Source of the DNA: Sporofaciens musculi
Lineage (GTDB): Bacteria; Bacillota; Clostridia; Lachnospirales; Lachnospiraceae
Assembly: GCF_009830285.1 (NCBI RefSeq)
Contig: NZ_WUQX01000001.1
Coordinates: 2,418,501 to 2,482,500, forward strand
Length of the DNA: 64,000 bases
Direction of reading: 5' to 3'
Made by a program: the position numbers and the translations under genes. How positions within the stretch are numbered: the first letter of the stretch is position 1; every line of letters begins with the position of its first letter. Of the stretch, positions 37,476 through 46,219 are shown piece after piece. The notes beneath the pieces are model-generated. The model did not search any database. It saw only the letters and a program-made list of their open reading frames with translations, and was not told where the DNA came from.

Positions 37476-38866
37476 CAGCACAGCCTCCATCCTGGCAGAT
37501 ATTTATTTTTTAGGACTCCTCCACAGGCCTTCCCCCACCCAAGGGGAAAGCCGTCTACACATACCAACTGCCATGTCTTGTCACAAAACCCCTCCACATT
37601 CTCCACATCCAGAGTCTCTCCTTTTAGGTAACGGAAAACCCGTTCATCCTCTGACGAAAGATTGATGGTATGAGCATAATCTTCTCTTTTTAGACACATT
37701 GCAAGGGCCTGGCTTGGCTCAAAACGATTCTTTTTCAACTCCCCAAGCAAAAGACCAGTGCGAAGGAAACGGATTCCCCGAACATCTGAAACCCCTGTGG
37801 GCATATAGTAAAGCCGCTCGCCCCGAAGCTCTAGGCGCCCATCATCCATTTCCCATGAAATGTCTTTAAAAAATGCTGCCGCCTCCTTGGGTAGCTTTTG
37901 TCCGGTCTTTCTCTTTGGCCCAGGCTCCTTTTCCAAACAACTTTTTGGCGGGGCATCCCCTTTCCTAAGCAGCGCCAGGTAATGTCCCTCCCCCTTCATC
38001 TTATGTGGGAAGATACGTACCGTCTTCTTCAATTCTTCATCCGGCGGCATGGCTGCCTGGGCAATCCCAGAACAAAAGCCTTCATAGGGACAAATATCCA
38101 GAATCCGAAATTCAGGATATTCCTTTCTAAGTCCCTCAATAATCTGCTCGTTCTCCCTGGTGTCAAAGGTACAAGTGGAATACAAAAGCATACCGCCCTT
38201 TTTAAGCATCCTTGCGGCCTGAAGAATGATATTCCTCTGAATATTGGAAAAATATTCAGGACCATGCTCCTCCCAGGCTTTCACCATCTTCTTGTCCTTT
38301 CGGAACATCCCTTCCCCTGAGCAGGGGGCGTCAATCAATATCTTATCAAAATATTCTGGAAAATACGTCTCAAGCTTCCCTGGCTCCTCACACAGAACCG
38401 CCACATTTCCAATCCCAAAGACTTCTATATTCTTAAGAAGCCCCTTTGCCCTTGAACTGCTGATATCATTGGCAACCAAAAGCCCCTCTCCCTTAAGCCT
38501 GGCTCCAATCTCCGTCGCCTTCCCCCCAGGCGCCGCGCAGACGTCCAAAACCTTATCGCCTGGCTCTATAGGCAGGCGATTGGCCGGAGTCATAGCACTT
38601 GGCTCTTGGAGATAGTAAAGTCCGGCAAAATAATAAGGGTGCTTTGCAGGCGACAGACGCTCTCCATCGTAATAAAACCCATTCTCAATCCATGGAATCG
38701 GCGTAATCTCAAAGGGACAGAGCTTTTGAAATTCCTCTACGGAAATCTTGCCTGTATTTACGCGCAGTCCATAATATCTCGGCTCCTCGTAACAGGCCAG
38801 ATACGCGTCCATCTCATCCCCCAACAGCCCGCCCATCTTTTCCTCAAATGTAACTGGCAGCTTCAT
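37475..38866 (-). CDS. RsmB/NOP-family rRNA m5C methyltransferase (RsmF-like)
   Basis: 463 residues from the ATG at 38866 behind GGAGGG. SAM motif DVCAAPGGKATE, active-site DAPCSGEGMFRKD, and YSTCTFDTREN with the second catalytic Cys. The C-terminal part matches the RsmF/YebU tail that helps bind rRNA. It methylates a cytosine of 16S rRNA. First gene of the RsmF-RsuA-HAD-YgiQ string. Confidence 0.93.
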   Translation of the reverse strand: MKLPVTFEEKMGGLLGDEMDAYLACYEEPRYYGLRVNTGKISVEEFQKLCPFEITPIPWIENGFYYDGERLSPAKHPYYFAGLYYLQEPSAMTPANRLPIEPGDKVLDVCAAPGGKATEIGARLKGEGLLVANDISSSRAKGLLKNIEVFGIGNVAVLCEEPGKLETYFPEYFDKILIDAPCSGEGMFRKDKKMVKAWEEHGPEYFSNIQRNIILQAARMLKKGGMLLYSTCTFDTRENEQIIEGLRKEYPEFRILDICPYEGFCSGIAQAAMPPDEELKKTVRIFPHKMKGEGHYLALLRKGDAPPKSCLEKEPGPKRKTGQKLPKEAAAFFKDISWEMDDGRLELRGERLYYMPTGVSDVRGIRFLRTGLLLGELKKNRFEPSQALAMCLKREDYAHTINLSSEDERVFRYLKGETLDVENVEGFCDKTWQLVCVDGFPLGWGKACGGVLKNKYLPGWRLC

Positions 38867-38969
38867 GAAACCCTCCTTCATAATTGGTGCAGGTATGCCT
38901 TACTAAATAATCCCGACTTCCAAGGCATATACATACAAAGAATAGTATAGCACATCCAGAAAGGTATTT

Positions 38970-39686
38970 CTACTGACTGAATTCATATTTTAATTTCCGA
39001 TTCTCCAGAAATCTAAGAACATGGTATGGGTTTACGCTAATCTCCTGTCCATCCCTGACGGTATAGATTCCCACATGGAGGTGGACCGCGAACTGACCTT
39101 TCGTCCCTTCTGGTCCGTAGCCAGAATCTCCCATATAGCCCAGAAGCTCTCCTGCCTTGATGTTCTGACCTTCTGTGATATTTGCATAGGAGTCCAGATG
39201 GGCGTAGTAATAATAAATACCACTATTTGAGGTGATTCCGACACGATAACCCCCTTTTTCCAGCCATCCCAGGTTCGTTATAACCCCGTCTGTCATGGAA
39301 AGAACCGGATAAATCCCCCGTTTATCAACGTTTGCCATGACATCCGTACCCTCATGTCCCCGTTTTCCCTTGTAATTCCTCTCTACCATCCAACCGTCTA
39401 TATAGGAGATTTTTAGGGATTTATCCACAATGGACTCTGGAATTGGATGATAATTCACATCCTTTTCCACATTTTCGAGGAAAGTTTTACACTCATCTGA
39501 TAATAACTGCCGATTTTCGCGCATAGAATCTGAGAAAAAATCCCTTCGGAATTCCGGATCCTCCACAGTCTTCTGTTGGAGGGTATGGTACTGCCCTCTT
39601 TCTTTCAGGTAATTGACTCCCAAAACGGTAAAGAACGCAAGAAGAAATATGTAGACAAACATTTTTTTGATTCTGTGATTCTGCAT
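38970..39686 (-). CDS. M23-family peptidase/LytM-like protein
   Basis: 238 residues with one N-terminal membrane segment (about 9-25) and an extracellular peptidase domain. Zinc motifs GHEGTDVM and HLHVGIY are present, so it is probably an active peptidoglycan endopeptidase. The region 39687-39830 before it holds AT-rich sequence with no clear feature other than runs of A and T. Confidence 0.88.
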   Translation of the reverse strand: MQNHRIKKMFVYIFLLAFFTVLGVNYLKERGQYHTLQQKTVEDPEFRRDFFSDSMRENRQLLSDECKTFLENVEKDVNYHPIPESIVDKSLKISYIDGWMVERNYKGKRGHEGTDVMANVDKRGIYPVLSMTDGVITNLGWLEKGGYRVGITSNSGIYYYYAHLDSYANITEGQNIKAGELLGYMGDSGYGPEGTKGQFAVHLHVGIYTVRDGQEISVNPYHVLRFLENRKLKYEFSQ

Positions 39687-39970
39687 AAAAAAGCCTTTTT
39701 TCTCACTATATGAAAAAAATCAGGAAAACTTTCCTTTCAGATGTGGAAAAAAGAGTGAATTATCGCCTGTTTTTTGAAGCCATTGTGGATAAGTTGCCAA
39801 AAATAAGTCAAAAGTAATACAAAATCATGACCACCCGTCAAACGGGTGGTTTGCTCTGCGGCTATAAGCCGCTGTTACCGGCCAGCGCCTAAAGACGCTG
39901 GCTTTCACTTCGTTCAAGCCACTACGCCCTTGACTCGTCGCCGCCCTTCAAAGGGCGTTCGTAATACCGG

Positions 39971-40426
39971 CTACCCCTTGAAGGGGTCCTCGTATTCCTT
40001 CACGCTCAACTTGTCCTGCATAACGTCACTTTTCTCCTGATCCTGAATATACTTCTTTATTGTTGCCTCGTTCAGACCTACTGTGCTGACATAATATCCC
40101 TCCGCCCAGAAATGCCGGTTCCCGTATTTGTACTTCAGGTTTGCGTGTTTGTCAAATATCATCAGAGCACTTTTCCCTTTCAGATATCCCATAAAGCTTG
40201 ACACGCTGTACTTGGGTGGTATACTTACCAGCATGTGGATATGGTCGGGCATCAGATGTCCTTCGATAATCTCCACTCCCTTATATCCGCAGAGCTGTTT
40301 TATAATGTCACGTATACTTTCTTTGTATTGATTATAAATCGCTTTTCGTCTATACTTGGGAGTAAAGACAATATGGTACTTGCACATCCATTTCGTATGT
40401 GCCATGCTATTCGTCTTGTTAGCCAT
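39971..40426 (-). CDS. tnpA: IS200/IS605-family transposase TnpA
   Basis: 151-residue Y1 transposase that moves single-stranded DNA at replication forks. The HUH motif is PDHIHMLV and the catalytic Tyr lies in KKYIQDQ. The start is the ATG at 40426 after AAAGGTGAT. The full length looks intact, with no frameshift. No TnpB/RNA-guided nuclease gene is beside it. Confidence 0.93.
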   Translation of the reverse strand: MANKTNSMAHTKWMCKYHIVFTPKYRRKAIYNQYKESIRDIIKQLCGYKGVEIIEGHLMPDHIHMLVSIPPKYSVSSFMGYLKGKSALMIFDKHANLKYKYGNRHFWAEGYYVSTVGLNEATIKKYIQDQEKSDVMQDKLSVKEYEDPFKG

Positions 40427-40493
40427 AAAAATCACCTTTCCTTTCGTTATGTAGTAGCTTGAACAACTCTATCATAACGGAAAGGTGATTTTT
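40427..40493 (-). promoter_or_regulatory. Hairpin sequestering the tnpA ribosome binding site
   Basis: AATCACCTTTCC and CGTTATG just upstream of tnpA can pair with CATAACG and GAAAGGTGATT at 40473-40493. The ribosome binding site AAAGGTG is inside the stem. IS200 elements are known to hold tnpA translation down this way. Confidence 0.6.
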
Positions 40494-40610
40494 GTGCTAT
40501 AAGCACTTGCTACACCACCCGCATAGCAGGTGGTTTTTTGTTTCGCACGCCTCCGTTTTTCGGAACACGAAAAAACTCCGCCGCACTCAACCGGCTAAAG
40601 CCGATAACAC

Positions 40611-40649
40611 AAAAAAAGAGAAAAACACATGAATTCGTGTTCTTCTCTT
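40611..40649 (-). terminator. Terminator of the AAA ATPase gene
   Basis: Minus strand: arms 40649-40637 and 40628-40616 (13 pairs, one G-U) then T. It lies between the AAA gene and the IS. Confidence 0.8.
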
Positions 40650-40689
40650 AATTTAAAAATACGTCGATATAGTCTCTCATGGATAAATT

Positions 40690-41817
40690 CTATATTTTAT
40701 AACTGGGCAATCCTCCAAACACCCCGCTAAGATACATCTTCTCAAGATTCTGTGCAACCCTGGGCTGTTCGTCGGAAAAACGGTGCGGTCCAATTTCCTG
40801 CTCTCCTGCCCTTTCCACAGCAAAAATCTGATCCGGACGAAGCAGCGAATTAGACAGAAGATTCGTGGAGTGGGAGGTCAAAAAAAGCTGGGCGGCAGTC
40901 TCTTTCTCCATCATATATCTAACAAGAAGCTCTTCCACCCTGTTGTGCAGTCCTACTCCAAACTGATCAATCATCAACATTCCTCCCCTATTGGCAATCC
41001 AAAAAAAGGCAGGCAGCATATTTATAAGGGTTCTGATTCCTGACGACTCCATACAGAGGGGAATCAGAGCATCCCTTCCCTCTTGCCGAAAAAACAGCCG
41101 CTTCTCTCCTTCTGACTCAGAGTCGCCTTCTGTTTTTGTATCTGTCTGACCGTATTGAATCAGGAAATGAAGCTGGTATTCCGTTAAAAAGTCATTTATT
41201 TTTTCAGTTCCATGTTTTTCCACGTATTTTTCCGCGCTCAGGCCCTCGCCGTCAAAGGCAGAAATCCTTCTGGAATAAGTATCTATGTAGACTGAATTTT
41301 TCAAATAATTAAGCCATCTGCCCAGAATATCATGATCGGAAAATTCTGACTTTACAGATACCTGTCTTAGAAAAAGAGCCGAGTCCTCCACATCACACAG
41401 GATGGTTTTCTTCCCGTCAATCCATTTGCTTTTCTTTCCCAAACGCCCGATCACGGTTTGATTGTCAACCATTAGATTCTCCTCCACAAAGGAATTGCCG
41501 GAAAATGCAAAGGAATAAACCAACTCATGTCCGTCTATATCAAATTCATACAAAAGACGGCTGACCTTCTCCTTTGAAAAAAGGCACTGGTATGATGCCA
41601 GGTCACATGTACTCTCTCGGAATAAAAGCTCTAACAGCAATTTCACAGACTGAAGAATTGTGGTTTTGCCAGAAGCGTGCTCTCCCACAAACAACGCCCC
41701 TTTTAATACTTTTCCAAACGTATTTTTTTCTAAAAACTTATAATTCGTCTTTCTGAAATCAAAAACTGTTTCATTACTAAAACATTTAAAATTATTAATA
41801 CTCAATTTTCTCAGCAT
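40690..41817 (-). CDS. Solitary AAA ATPase (AAA_15/AAA_21, OLD-like)
   Basis: 375 residues from the ATG at 41817, behind GGGGAG. Walker A is GEHASGKTT at 45-53, Walker B is MLMIDQF and the late motif is FLTSHSTNLL. This layout, starting LRKLSINNFKCF, is that of RecF/SMC-like ATPases used in several phage-defence and toxin systems, but no TOPRIM, nuclease or toxin partner is next to it. It has its own promoter and terminator and lies beside the IS200. Function is unknown. Confidence 0.85.
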   Translation of the reverse strand: MLRKLSINNFKCFSNETVFDFRKTNYKFLEKNTFGKVLKGALFVGEHASGKTTILQSVKLLLELLFRESTCDLASYQCLFSKEKVSRLLYEFDIDGHELVYSFAFSGNSFVEENLMVDNQTVIGRLGKKSKWIDGKKTILCDVEDSALFLRQVSVKSEFSDHDILGRWLNYLKNSVYIDTYSRRISAFDGEGLSAEKYVEKHGTEKINDFLTEYQLHFLIQYGQTDTKTEGDSESEGEKRLFFRQEGRDALIPLCMESSGIRTLINMLPAFFWIANRGGMLMIDQFGVGLHNRVEELLVRYMMEKETAAQLFLTSHSTNLLSNSLLRPDQIFAVERAGEQEIGPHRFSDEQPRVAQNLEKMYLSGVFGGLPSYKI

Positions 41818-41928
41818 GGTACACTCCCCGCCATCTCTATATTCCGAAAAAATTTTACGAATTATTCTTTGCAACAGGAATAAAAATACGGATATTGTAA
41901 ACTATATTTGCAATCTATTTCCAGATTT

Positions 41929-41956
41929 ATTATACCAAAAATGGAAATTTTTACAA
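41929..41956 (-). promoter_or_regulatory. Promoter of the AAA ATPase gene
   Basis: Minus strand: TTGTAA (41956-41951), a 16-base spacer, TATAAT (41934-41929). Confidence 0.55.
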
Positions 41957-41975
41957 CCAATTATTCTTTATATGC

Positions 41976-42012
41976 AAAAAAATCCGCAGAGGTCACACCA
42001 CTTCTGCGGATT
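41976..42012 (-). terminator. Terminator of pepD
   Basis: Minus strand: AATCCGCAGA (42012-42003) pairs with TCTGCGGATT (41990-41981), then a run of T. A strong intrinsic terminator. Confidence 0.9.
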
Positions 42013-42035
42013 CAGGAAAACGTTTATTTATTTGT

Positions 42036-43484
42036 CTATTTACAATTTTTCAAAACTGCCTTCAAATACTCCCAGGATCTTTTTGTGGAGGCAAGGTCAA
42101 GGGCCTCATTAACTGAGTGTACATCCAAAAGGTTTGGACCAAAGGATACACAGTCCAAATCTGGACGTTTGCCAAGGAACAGGCCGCACTCCAGCCCTGC
42201 GTGGATTGCCGAAACTACAGGTTCTTCTCCATAAACCTCCTTGTATGTATCCACCATAATCTGACGCAGTCTGGAATTGGGGTCGTACTGCCATGCCGGA
42301 TACTCGCCGGTCACTCTGCCCTCTCCGCCCGTAAGCTTTGTGCACACCTCCAACTGCTCTTTTAATTGGTGCTTCCTGGTTTCAACTGAGCTTCGTATCT
42401 GGAAGAGTGCCCTTACGCAATCTTCTCTTGTCTCTACTACGCCAATGTTCAGAGAAGTCTCTACCACACCTTTAAGCTTGCGGCTGTATTCCTGAAGCCC
42501 ATTGGGGCAAAGCTCCAGATAAGCGATGACATTTTGTGTGGATTTGTCGTCAAATACTTCACAGTCTGTCTCCTCAGAAACGGAGGTATCCACTTTAAGT
42601 CCAGGCTCCTCGCCCATGAACTCATCCTTCCAGATCTTCTCCATCTCCTTTGCCTTCTCAAGAACAAGCGACTGCACGTCCCCTGCAACCAAAAATTTCG
42701 CGGTTGTGTCAAGGGTAATTACATTGTCCTTGGACCCGCCATTGACGCTGACCAGATTGAGGCTGACTTCTTTTGACAGACGATAGAGGAAACGTCCCAT
42801 CATCTTGTTTGAATTACCGCGCTGCTTATGAATCTCTGCGCCAGAGTGACCTCCCAGCAGCCCGTGAAGCCTAAATGTCACAAGGCTTCCGCTTTTCTTC
42901 TCCTTATGTACGGGAAGAATGGACTCATACTGGATTCCCCCTGCACATCCGGTTGTCAGGATGCCCTCCTCCTCTGAGTCAATATTAATAAGCATCTTTC
43001 CTTTAAGCTGGTTCAAGTCGATGGCGTGGGCCCCTCCCATTCCGTCCTCCTCGTCTACAGTAAACAGAGCTTCAATGGGAGGATGAGGAATATCCTTGCT
43101 GTCCAAAACTGCCATAGCCATAGCAACAGCGATTCCGTTGTCGCTTCCAAGGGTAGTATTCCTCGCTCTCAGATATCCGTCCTCGATGTAAAGGTCTAAA
43201 CCGTCCTTCTTGAAATCATGGTCAGAATCTGCCGTCTTCTCACACACCATATCCAGATGCCCCTGAAGGATAACCGGCTCGCTATTTTCATAGCCTGGGG
43301 TTCCAGGTTTTCTGATAATCACATTATTGGCCTCGTCCTGAATAAACGAAAGCTCCCTCTCCTTTGCAAATGCAGCGCAATAATCGCTAATGCGCTTCGT
43401 GTCGAAGGTTCCGCGGGGAATCTGACACATCTCCTCAAAAAACTGGAAGACCTTCTGGGGCTCAAAATTCTCTAAAACTGCCAT
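42036..43484 (-). CDS. pepD: Aminoacyl-histidine dipeptidase (PepD, M20)
   Basis: 482-residue metallopeptidase of the M20 family that cleaves beta-alanyl- and aminoacyl-histidine dipeptides in the cytosol. Metal motifs: LQGHLDMVCE, GSDNGIAVAMAM and VDEEDGMGGA. The dimerisation domain is in the middle, and HAGLECGLF near the C-terminus supplies a late ligand. A single-gene unit ending in a terminator. GAGAGG precedes the start. Confidence 0.95.
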   Translation of the reverse strand: MAVLENFEPQKVFQFFEEMCQIPRGTFDTKRISDYCAAFAKERELSFIQDEANNVIIRKPGTPGYENSEPVILQGHLDMVCEKTADSDHDFKKDGLDLYIEDGYLRARNTTLGSDNGIAVAMAMAVLDSKDIPHPPIEALFTVDEEDGMGGAHAIDLNQLKGKMLINIDSEEEGILTTGCAGGIQYESILPVHKEKKSGSLVTFRLHGLLGGHSGAEIHKQRGNSNKMMGRFLYRLSKEVSLNLVSVNGGSKDNVITLDTTAKFLVAGDVQSLVLEKAKEMEKIWKDEFMGEEPGLKVDTSVSEETDCEVFDDKSTQNVIAYLELCPNGLQEYSRKLKGVVETSLNIGVVETREDCVRALFQIRSSVETRKHQLKEQLEVCTKLTGGEGRVTGEYPAWQYDPNSRLRQIMVDTYKEVYGEEPVVSAIHAGLECGLFLGKRPDLDCVSFGPNLLDVHSVNEALDLASTKRSWEYLKAVLKNCK

Positions 43485-43597
43485 TTGTTTTTCCTCTCTT
43501 TTCTAATAGTTATTTCTACTATCATTATGTTACATCCTTCATAAAAAATCAACAAAATCCATAGAATTATTTTAAGAGAAATAAGATTGGAATTACC

Positions 43598-44524
43598 ATG
43601 AAACGATTACTTACAATCCTGTGCGTACTCCTGTTCTTTACCGCTATGCTCATCTTTCCAAAGGAAACCTTCCAGGGGGCAAGCTCTGGCGTGCTGCTCT
43701 GGTTTCACACCGTACTCCCAACACTCCTTCCCTTCCTGATTATATCCAACCTTCTGATACATACCGGAGCCATCAATTTGATTTCCCGCCTTCTTGCGCC
43801 AATCTTATGCCGGTTCTTTCGGGTGTCTCCCTACGGCGCCTTTGTAATCCTGATTGGATTTCTGTGTGGCTGTCCTATGGGAAGCAAGGTAACCGCAGAC
43901 CTGCTGAAAAAGGAGGCGATCTGTGAAAAAGAGGCCCGCTATCTGCTGTCTTTTTGCAACAATACAAGCCCCATGTTCATTGTCAGCTACATCCTGTGGC
44001 AGAACCTTAATGTCCCCGAACTGACCCTGCCCCTTCTCACCCTGCTGACGGCAGCGCCCGTTCTGTTAAGCTTCGTCTTCCGATGTCTCTACCATATTCC
44101 AGTGCAGGGAGTATATATTACCTCCCAGGATACCCTCTCTGTAAATGGCAGAGATTCTCTGGATACTTGTATCATGAACGGCTTTGAGACCATCACTCGG
44201 ATTGGCGGATACATTATCCTGTTCTCCATCCTGATCTCCTTTGCAGAGCTGATTATTGCTAAATCGGCTGCCGTTACCGCCCTCCTTTTGCCTACTCTGG
44301 AGATTACCACTGGAATCACCATGATCTGCAGCTCCCCTCTGTCCCTAAACAACCAAATCATCCTGGCCCTGGCCCTTACGTCATTTGGGGGATGGTGCGC
44401 GGCTGCTCAGACTCGTGCAATGATAATGGATACCTCCCTTCCCTTGGGCCCCTACATAGCAGAAAAACTGATTACCGCATTGGTAACCAGCCTCCTAGCA
44501 TGGTGCTTCCTGTCATTCAGATAA
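43598..44524 (+). CDS. YlbJ-like sporulation integral membrane protein
   Basis: 308 residues with 7-8 hydrophobic segments, of the nucleoside-recognition (Gate) type. The order GFLCGCPMGSKVTADLLKK...FCNNTSPMFI matches YlbJ, which is needed for spore-cortex formation in Bacillus. The ribosome binding site is weak. The gene is divergent from pepD and convergent with the coiled-coil gene, only 10 bases apart, with no clear terminator between. Confidence 0.87.
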   Translation: MKRLLTILCVLLFFTAMLIFPKETFQGASSGVLLWFHTVLPTLLPFLIISNLLIHTGAINLISRLLAPILCRFFRVSPYGAFVILIGFLCGCPMGSKVTADLLKKEAICEKEARYLLSFCNNTSPMFIVSYILWQNLNVPELTLPLLTLLTAAPVLLSFVFRCLYHIPVQGVYITSQDTLSVNGRDSLDTCIMNGFETITRIGGYIILFSILISFAELIIAKSAAVTALLLPTLEITTGITMICSSPLSLNNQIILALALTSFGGWCAAAQTRAMIMDTSLPLGPYIAEKLITALVTSLLAWCFLSFR

Positions 44525-44534
44525 AATACAGGTA

Positions 44535-45158
44535 TTACATTAAATCCTCCTCATTCACAGTGAATTCCGGCTCAGGCTCTGAATTGCCATACTCCGCCTC
44601 CAGCGTGGCTGCGGACTGATCCGGAATCTCAAGCTCTGCTCTATTGTTGTGTACCATATCAAAACATTCCTGAAGGGAGTTCACAAGCCCGTCATATTTC
44701 GTGGTGTAGCTGTCAAGGGTGTGCCCAATAATGCTCTCCGCATTGGCCAATAGATCATCCGTATACTGCATGGCGCCGATTCGGATATCATTGGCGTCGC
44801 GGGTTGCATTGTCGAGAATCTCCTGGGCCTGCTCTGTGGCCGCAGTCACAATCTCATTGGCCTGGGCATAAGCCTGCTGCATAATCTCATGCTCACTAAC
44901 CAGCTCGCTGGTATGAATCTGCGCCTCCTCAATCATACTGTCCGCCTTCGACTGGGCGTCTGCCAAAATGGCATCCTTATTGGCAATGATTTTCTGGTAA
45001 CGCTTAATCTCATCCGGCGTCTTCATCCGAAGCTCTCGAAGAAGCTCGTCCATCTGGTCTTTATTCACGATAATCTTGGAAGTAGATAAGGGTTGAAACT
45101 TACAACTGTCAATATACTCCTCGATTTCGTCGATAATCTGTTCAATACGGCTGCTCAT
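44535..45158 (-). CDS. Coiled-coil protein, V-ATPase-subunit-H/DivIVA-like
   Basis: 207 residues, mostly one long coiled coil (about 50-180) rich in Ala, Gln, Glu and Ile, with an acidic tail. Such proteins often follow coaD in Clostridia and are labelled ATPase subunit or DivIVA-like without proof. Its ATG overlaps the coaD stop, so it is co-translated. A role in cell-shape or membrane scaffolding is possible, but the sequence alone does not say. Confidence 0.75.
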   Translation of the reverse strand: MSSRIEQIIDEIEEYIDSCKFQPLSTSKIIVNKDQMDELLRELRMKTPDEIKRYQKIIANKDAILADAQSKADSMIEEAQIHTSELVSEHEIMQQAYAQANEIVTAATEQAQEILDNATRDANDIRIGAMQYTDDLLANAESIIGHTLDSYTTKYDGLVNSLQECFDMVHNNRAELEIPDQSAATLEAEYGNSEPEPEFTVNEEDLM

Positions 45159-45652
45159 TAATCTACACTCTCCTTTTTCTTCATCTTCTCTGTAATCCTG
45201 TCCGCAACTGGCGCTGGAACAAACTGAGAAATATCTCCCCCAAAAGCTGCCACTTCCTTCACTGTTGTTGAACTCAGGTAAGAATATTCAAGTCTGGTGG
45301 TTAAAAACGCTGTCTCCAAATCCGGCGCCATCTTGTGGTTGGTCTGTGCCATCTGTAGTTCGTATTCAAAATCCGTAATCGCCCTCAGTCCGCGGATAAT
45401 CATACATGCATCCACCCTGCGGGCAAAATCTACCAGCAATCCCCCAAACGGAAGGATTCTGACGTTCGGTATGTCACTCGTTACTTCCTCTAACATTCTA
45501 ACACGTTCTTCTACGGAAAACAACGGACTTTTTGCTTTATTGTTCAATACCCCAATAATTAATTCGTCCACAAGCTTTGACGACCTTAGGATCATATCCA
45601 TATGCCCATAGGTGACAGGGTCAAAACTCCCCGGATAGATGGCCCTTAACAT
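45158..45652 (-). CDS. coaD: Phosphopantetheine adenylyltransferase
   Basis: Adds AMP to 4'-phosphopantetheine in coenzyme A synthesis. It has 164 residues. [14 protein letters not shown] holds the HxGH-like motif, [12 protein letters not shown] is the conserved middle and [13 protein letters not shown] the C-terminal motif. It overlaps rsmD by 7 bases and the coiled-coil gene by one. Confidence 0.97.
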   Translation of the reverse strand: MLRAIYPGSFDPVTYGHMDMILRSSKLVDELIIGVLNNKAKSPLFSVEERVRMLEEVTSDIPNVRILPFGGLLVDFARRVDACMIIRGLRAITDFEYELQMAQTNHKMAPDLETAFLTTRLEYSYLSSTTVKEVAAFGGDISQFVPAPVADRITEKMKKKESVD

Positions 45653-46215
45653 ATCCCTTTCCTCCCTGTCGGCTCAAGAAACACATGCTTGTTGGTCTTG
45701 TACACCTTGTTCTTGATGATGGTAAATCCCAGTTCTTCTGCATAAGCAAAATCCGTATCCTTTGCCGTTTCTACAATAATCACACCCTCTGGCGCTAGAA
45801 GCTCTGAGCCTGAAAGATAGGTCAGTACACGCCGTTCTAACTCCTGCCCGTAAGGAGGATCCATGAAAATATAGTCGAATTTCTTCTCTCCCTCCAGCTT
45901 ATAGAGGGCTGTCATGACATCCATAGTCATGGTCATTCCCTTTCTCTCCAGGTGGGTGTGGGAAAGATTGTCCTTTACACACTGCATTGCCCTGGGATTC
46001 TTCTCCACGAACACAGCCTCCATAGCGCCCCTGCTCAATGCCTCAATCCCGATACCGCCGCTTCCTGCAAACAAGTCCAGAAAGACACAGTCATACACAT
46101 AGGGCGACAGCATGTTAAACAATGTCTCCTTAATGCGGTCTGTGGTGGGGCGCGTCTCTATCCCCTCCAATGTCTTTAGTTGTAGCCTTCTTGCACTACC
46201 TGCGATTACTCTCAT
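45646..46215 (-). CDS. rsmD: 16S rRNA m2G966 methyltransferase
   Basis: 189 residues. The N-terminal RVIAGSARR is typical, the SAM motif is [20 protein letters not shown] and the catalytic motif is FMDPPYG. It methylates G966 of 16S rRNA during small-subunit assembly. The rsmD-coaD pair is standard in Firmicutes. Four bases separate it from the ABC-class ATPase gene. Confidence 0.96.
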   Translation of the reverse strand: MRVIAGSARRLQLKTLEGIETRPTTDRIKETLFNMLSPYVYDCVFLDLFAGSGGIGIEALSRGAMEAVFVEKNPRAMQCVKDNLSHTHLERKGMTMTMDVMTALYKLEGEKKFDYIFMDPPYGQELERRVLTYLSGSELLAPEGVIIVETAKDTDFAYAEELGFTIIKNKVYKTNKHVFLEPTGRKGIC

Positions 46216-46219
46216 CTGT

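Larger units (their letters stand above)
39831..40534 (-). mobile_element. IS200-type insertion sequence (ends approximate)
   Basis: About 0.7 kb, holding a single transposase gene. The left end has hairpin CCACCCGT-CAA-ACGGGTGG (39831-39849) and a second stem GCCAGCG...CGCTGGC near 39880-39902. The right end has ACCACC...GGTGGT (40514-40534). No target duplication is expected for the family. The true cut sites may lie a few bases outside the hairpins. Confidence 0.8.
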
